Shown one piece after another: positions 60,947-64,000 of a stretch of DNA of 64,000 nucleotides. Origin of the DNA: Pedobacter sp. AJM (GTDB taxonomy: Bacteria; Bacteroidota; Bacteroidia; Sphingobacteriales; Sphingobacteriaceae). Each line of letters starts with the position of its first letter. The first letter of the stretch is position 1. A model generated the notes under the pieces. The model had not been told where the DNA came from. It did no database searches and saw only the letters and a program-made list of their open reading frames with translations. Location of the stretch: the NCBI RefSeq assembly GCF_002197755.1, contig NZ_NHOT01000003.1:930001-994000 (forward strand), given 5' to 3'. The translations under genes were made by a program, and so were the position numbers.

Positions 60947-60991
60947 TTACGGTTTTCCGTAAGGAAAGCCTCTTTAAGCTACATAGTTTTG
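60947..60991 (+). promoter_or_regulatory. palindrome-controlled promoter of the DUF4236 operon
   Basis: The perfect palindrome TTACGG-TTTT-CCGTAA (60947-60962) is followed after exactly 21 bp by TAGTTTTG (60984-60991), a full TAnnTTTG -10 box. The ATG is 26 bp downstream. The motif replaces the usual -33 element, as expected for an activator-dependent promoter. Confidence 0.72.
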
Positions 60992-61017
60992 GAGTATCAA
61001 AATTAAAAAACATCAAA

Positions 61018-62130
61018 ATGGCTTGGAGCTTTCATAAACGAATTAAAATTATCCCAGGTGTTCATTTAAACTTAAGTAAAAGTGGCATATCCACGTCCAT
61101 TGGGGTTAAAGGGGCAAGTATGACTTTCGGAAAATCGGGGACTTATCTAAATACTTCTCTTCCGTTTTTAAATATTAACAACAGACATAAACTGTCGGGT
61201 TCAAACACTACTCCCGATAGCTACGATCACGACGCGCCCCTACATCTTTTTGGGAATATTTTTAGCGCAGATGTGCAGGAGATAACCAGTCAAAATATGA
61301 CAGGGGTAAAAGAAGCCATCCTTTTGGCCCGGCAACAAAGAAAAGAGTTAAAAAGTGATCTGCTAAACATTCAGACAGCTTTGGGCACTTCAAAAATGAA
61401 ACTGATTTTAAGTTACCTATTCCTTTATGGGTTGATAAATAAAACAATACCCAAAGCTTTGAAGCTCAATATTGAGGCACAAAAAGAGGCTATAAAACAA
61501 ACTACAGATCTGATTGATCACTGTTACGTGAAACTGGATGTAGAATTCGATTCAGAAATCAGAGAAAAGTACGAACAGCTAATTAAAGCATTTAAAAATT
61601 TAACTACCTCGCATAAAATTTGGGATGTAACCAGTGCACACTTTCAAGACCGTGTTGCTGCGCGTTCATCGGCCAGCACTATTGTAAGCAAAAGAGACGT
61701 AAAGTTCTCTTTTAAATCGCTTGCTGAGATCAGGTCTGATGTTGAAGCACTTTATTTTGAAAATGCAAATGGCGCAGATTTATACTTCTACCCCAGTTTT
61801 ATCATAATGTACGCTAACCAGAAAGATTTTGCCATCATCGGACTTGATGAAATTAATGTACAGCAAAGTTATGTGCGGTTTACAGAAACAGGAACGGTAC
61901 CCCGCGATTCAAAAGTTATTGACAAGACTTGGGCAAAAGTAAATAAAAACGGCACACCGGATAAAAGGTTTAAAGGTAACTATCAAATTCCGATCGCCAA
62001 ATATGGACAGATCAACCTCCGTACAAATACAGGCTTAAATGAAGAATACGAATTTAGCAATTATGAATTTACAGAAGCATTTAGTCAAACGTTTAGGGAT
62101 TACCAAGCGACAATAAAATACCGTTGGTGA
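61018..62130 (+). CDS. DUF4236 domain protein
   Basis: This 370-residue protein begins with the DUF4236 signature: MAWSFHKRIKIIPGVHLNLSKSGISTSIGVKGAS, then MTFGKSGTYLNTSLP. A long helical middle with Lys/Glu-rich segments (AILLARQQRKELKSDLLNIQ; TIVSKRDVKFSFKSLAEIRSDVEALYF) follows, then a C-terminal beta-rich domain. DUF4236 heads phage- and plasmid-linked proteins of unknown role. It has no signal peptide. It overlaps the next gene by 7 bp. Confidence 0.85.
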   Translation: MAWSFHKRIKIIPGVHLNLSKSGISTSIGVKGASMTFGKSGTYLNTSLPFLNINNRHKLSGSNTTPDSYDHDAPLHLFGNIFSADVQEITSQNMTGVKEAILLARQQRKELKSDLLNIQTALGTSKMKLILSYLFLYGLINKTIPKALKLNIEAQKEAIKQTTDLIDHCYVKLDVEFDSEIREKYEQLIKAFKNLTTSHKIWDVTSAHFQDRVAARSSASTIVSKRDVKFSFKSLAEIRSDVEALYFENANGADLYFYPSFIIMYANQKDFAIIGLDEINVQQSYVRFTETGTVPRDSKVIDKTWAKVNKNGTPDKRFKGNYQIPIAKYGQINLRTNTGLNEEYEFSNYEFTEAFSQTFRDYQATIKYRW

Positions 62131-62558
62131 AACAGATGAATGAAGATAATAAGGGTATAATTACAGTAAGGTTTACAGGTGTCATCTGTGCCATAGCATG
62201 TTTCATCGCTATACTAAAGTTGCCCATAGAATATTATGCCTTTTTAAGAACTATTGTTTCATTGGGAGCGGCATTGCTTATTTACAGCTGGATTAAGCAA
62301 AAAAAATATTCCTTAGCCATCATTTTTGTTCTCGTGCTTATCCTTTTTAATCCCCTGTTCCCCATTTACCTGCATAGAAAAAGCATCTGGATCCAATTGG
62401 ATATCATCACCGGACTATTGTTTTTAATTATTGCCTTTTATAAGAAAAGTGAACCTGAAAAAAAAGAGGAAAAAGCGGCTGAAATTTTACCCGTTCAAAA
62501 AACATACCCCAGAGACCGCATTGTTTCGGCAAAAAGAAATACAATAATCACATCATAA
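62124..62558 (+). CDS. DUF6804-like small membrane protein
   Basis: This 144-residue protein has four hydrophobic segments (VICAIACFIAILKL; YYAFLRTIVSLGAALLIYSW; LAIIFVLVLILFNPLF; LDIITGLLFLIIAFY) and a basic/acidic tail. It fits DUF6804 as I remember it. The start overlaps the DUF4236 gene by 7 bp; Met1 or Met5 may be used. Function unknown; it belongs to the same operon. Confidence 0.72.
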   Translation: MVKQMNEDNKGIITVRFTGVICAIACFIAILKLPIEYYAFLRTIVSLGAALLIYSWIKQKKYSLAIIFVLVLILFNPLFPIYLHRKSIWIQLDIITGLLFLIIAFYKKSEPEKKEEKAAEILPVQKTYPRDRIVSAKRNTIITS

Positions 62559-62579
62559 ATCAACCCAAAACTTAATGTT

Positions 62580-63911
62580 ATGATTGCCCAAATAGAAGAA
62601 TTTTTAAACCCAAAAACAGCTGATCTGCCTCAGGATGGAAATATAAAAATTAAGGATCCGGTTACCAATGAAACAGAAGAGGTAAGAAAGAGAACTTACC
62701 ACGAAGCTGGCTTTAGGGACGCATCTAGAAACAGTGGCAGCCCTTTGGCACTCTCGATATGCTTAAATGCCATTTATGCCAGGTTTCAAAATGAAGAAAA
62801 GGAGTTGGTAGAAAAACAGCAACTGGCGAAAGAACCCTATATCAGTGAGCAGAAAACTAAAGAAACCGAAATTAAAACACTGGTCATCAGTAAAGAAAGT
62901 AAAGAACAGCAGATTAACAAGGTGGAAAGCGATATCAGGGCCGTAAAAGATCATATTGAAGAGTTAAAATTTGAAATTAACGACCTGTCCCGGAATCCCG
63001 AGAAATACCACATCAGTGCTTCAAAAGGTGCTTCAAGTAAGTTCTGGATTGGTTTGATCATCCTTTTACCTTTAAGCTTATATCTATTTACCTTTTATAT
63101 TTCTACCTCATATTCTGCTTTTTTTAAACTGTTGGATGCGAATAGTGCCACTGTTGTTATGAACATTCTTGATGCAAAAGCTTTTGAAAAAGCGTGGCAG
63201 GATGGTTCGCTGGAAGGTTTATTTGTCACCTTTATCCCTTTTGTGTTCCTGGGTTTGGGTTATTTGATCCACATGTTCGGTGAGGTTAAAAGCAAATGGA
63301 ACTATTTCAAAATCGGAATCCTTTTTATTACATCGCTTTTATTCGATGCTATACTAGCTTACCAGATCGAAGAGAAGATTTATGAATTAAATAAAACTGC
63401 AGAAGATGACAAATTTGGAATTTTCGTTGCCTTTGGGAAAATCCAGTTCTGGGGAATCATTTTTGCCGGTTTTGTGGTGTATCTTATATGGGGCGTAGTA
63501 TTCGACTTTATCATGAAAGAACACCGGGAGAAAGACAAAATCAAACATGAGCAATTGCGTAGAAAAAAAGACATCCAGATTCATCAGGATAGGATAGCCG
63601 ATATTGAAATTCAAAAGGCAAAATTGCTCGAGGAACTTAGTGAAATCAAGAAAAGTTCGCTGGAGGCACAGGGAAGGGTTACTGCATTGCAACAGATAAT
63701 CGATGCTGTAATTATACCAACGAAGGAGTACGTTTTATATGCTTCAGAATACATGCAGGGATGGATCACCTTTATTAACCAAAAACTGCATATTTCTCAA
63801 TATGAAAAAAGTACGCTCGAAAGTGAGTGTATTGCCTGCTATCACGAAAACCTTAAACGTGTAGGGGCCAGTGAAGATTCCCAAAATGCGGTTTATACTA
63901 CTACGTTATAA
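62580..63911 (+). CDS. coiled-coil four-TM membrane protein, unknown function
   Basis: This 443-residue protein has a soluble N-terminus and a coiled coil near residues 70-140 (EEKELVEKQQLAKE, KETEIKTLVISKESKEQQINKVESDIRAV). Four membrane segments fill ~155-310 (FWIGLIILLPLSLYLFTFYI; FVTFIPFVFLGLGYLIHMF; FKIGILFITSLLFDAILAY; FWGIIFAGFVVYLIWGVVF). A second coiled coil follows (IHQDRIADIEIQKAKLLEELSEIKK). Homologues are sometimes called ABC permeases, but no such domain is seen. Operon with DUF4236. Confidence 0.7.
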   Translation: MIAQIEEFLNPKTADLPQDGNIKIKDPVTNETEEVRKRTYHEAGFRDASRNSGSPLALSICLNAIYARFQNEEKELVEKQQLAKEPYISEQKTKETEIKTLVISKESKEQQINKVESDIRAVKDHIEELKFEINDLSRNPEKYHISASKGASSKFWIGLIILLPLSLYLFTFYISTSYSAFFKLLDANSATVVMNILDAKAFEKAWQDGSLEGLFVTFIPFVFLGLGYLIHMFGEVKSKWNYFKIGILFITSLLFDAILAYQIEEKIYELNKTAEDDKFGIFVAFGKIQFWGIIFAGFVVYLIWGVVFDFIMKEHREKDKIKHEQLRRKKDIQIHQDRIADIEIQKAKLLEELSEIKKSSLEAQGRVTALQQIIDAVIIPTKEYVLYASEYMQGWITFINQKLHISQYEKSTLESECIACYHENLKRVGASEDSQNAVYTTTL

Positions 63912-63922
63912 AGCCCAAGATC

Positions 63923-64000
63923 ATGAATTTAAAATTATCAAACATATTGCTGGGCATCTTAATGACCAGTGTTTTTGCAACCGAGGCTAAAGCCCAGCCT
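63923..64000 (+). CDS. start of a secreted protein (truncated by window edge)
   Basis: The last 26 codons of the window form an N-terminal signal peptide (MNLKLSNILLGILMTSVFAT, then EAKAQP). It begins 11 bp after the coiled-coil gene and is the fourth gene of the DUF4236 operon. Nothing can be said about the mature protein. Confidence 0.7.
   Translation, partial: MNLKLSNILLGILMTSVFATEAKAQP

Noticed and set aside
1..64000. tRNA, rRNA, CRISPR arrays, prophage or complete IS elements
   Set aside because: None was seen by eye: no cloverleaf-like gene, no regularly spaced direct repeats, and no transposase or phage structural genes among the frames.

Overview
The window looks like a chromosomal segment of a Bacteroidota bacterium of the Sphingobacteriaceae, most likely Pedobacter or a close relative. 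The reasons are the roughly 40% GC, two SusC/SusD pairs, sigma/FecR regulation, the absence of obvious Shine-Dalgarno sites, promoter boxes of the form TAnnTTTG, and many Sphingobacteria-type unknown families (DUF4407, DUF4236, DUF6804, DUF3253). No rRNA, tRNA, CRISPR array or intact insertion sequence was seen.

Layout. 1-18.7 kb is mostly housekeeping and peptide or cell-wall metabolism: DUF4407 membrane protein (cut by the window edge), rhodanese, dipeptide epimerase, rhomboid protease, M14 peptidase, peptidase T, mutarotase-like protein, acyltransferase, a cysE-cysM cysteine operon, a TerD-family remnant, a Crp/Fnr regulator with RidA, and an ECF sigma / HEAT-repeat membrane protein / DUF4097 operon. 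18.7-19.6 kb is a gene-free stretch with two exact 92-bp repeats, each ending in a terminator hairpin. 19.6-23.1 kb holds a multi-PAS histidine kinase and a coupled DUF4177-like/YidD pair. 23.2-38.0 kb is a large minus-strand locus for organophosphate nutrients: two SusC/SusD pairs, two glycerophosphodiesterases, a purple-acid-phosphatase-like enzyme and a sigma/FecR pair. 38.2-41.7 kb has a divergent sigma with a ChrR-like cupin partner, DUF3253, a DJ-1/PfpI protein and a lipoprotein. 42.3-48.7 kb is a siderophore operon: TonB receptor, ATP-grasp ligase, IucA/IucC synthetase and MFS exporter, in the gene order of vibrioferrin pvsABC but without pvsD and pvsE. 48.8-55.7 kb carries secreted proteins (a GIN-domain protein, a lipoprotein, a GH11 xylanase-like lipoprotein, an unusual 533-aa lipoprotein) and an AraC / TetX-like monooxygenase pair. 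56.1-64 kb is an accessory-looking block: a two-TM unknown protein, a small secreted protein with a structured leader, a TPR histidine kinase with its response regulator, and a DUF4236 / DUF6804 / coiled-coil membrane protein operon running off the window.

The most notable observation is regulatory. Three promoters carry the same 16-bp palindrome (TTACGG-N4-CCGTAA), each exactly 21 bp upstream of a TAnnTTTG-type -10 box. They sit in front of the DUF4177-like/yidD operon (23.1 kb), the 390-aa membrane protein (57.3 kb) and the DUF4236 operon (60.95 kb). The LuxR-type response regulator and its kinase lie between two of the sites. This suggests an undescribed envelope-related regulon driven by that two-component system or by another activator binding near -40.
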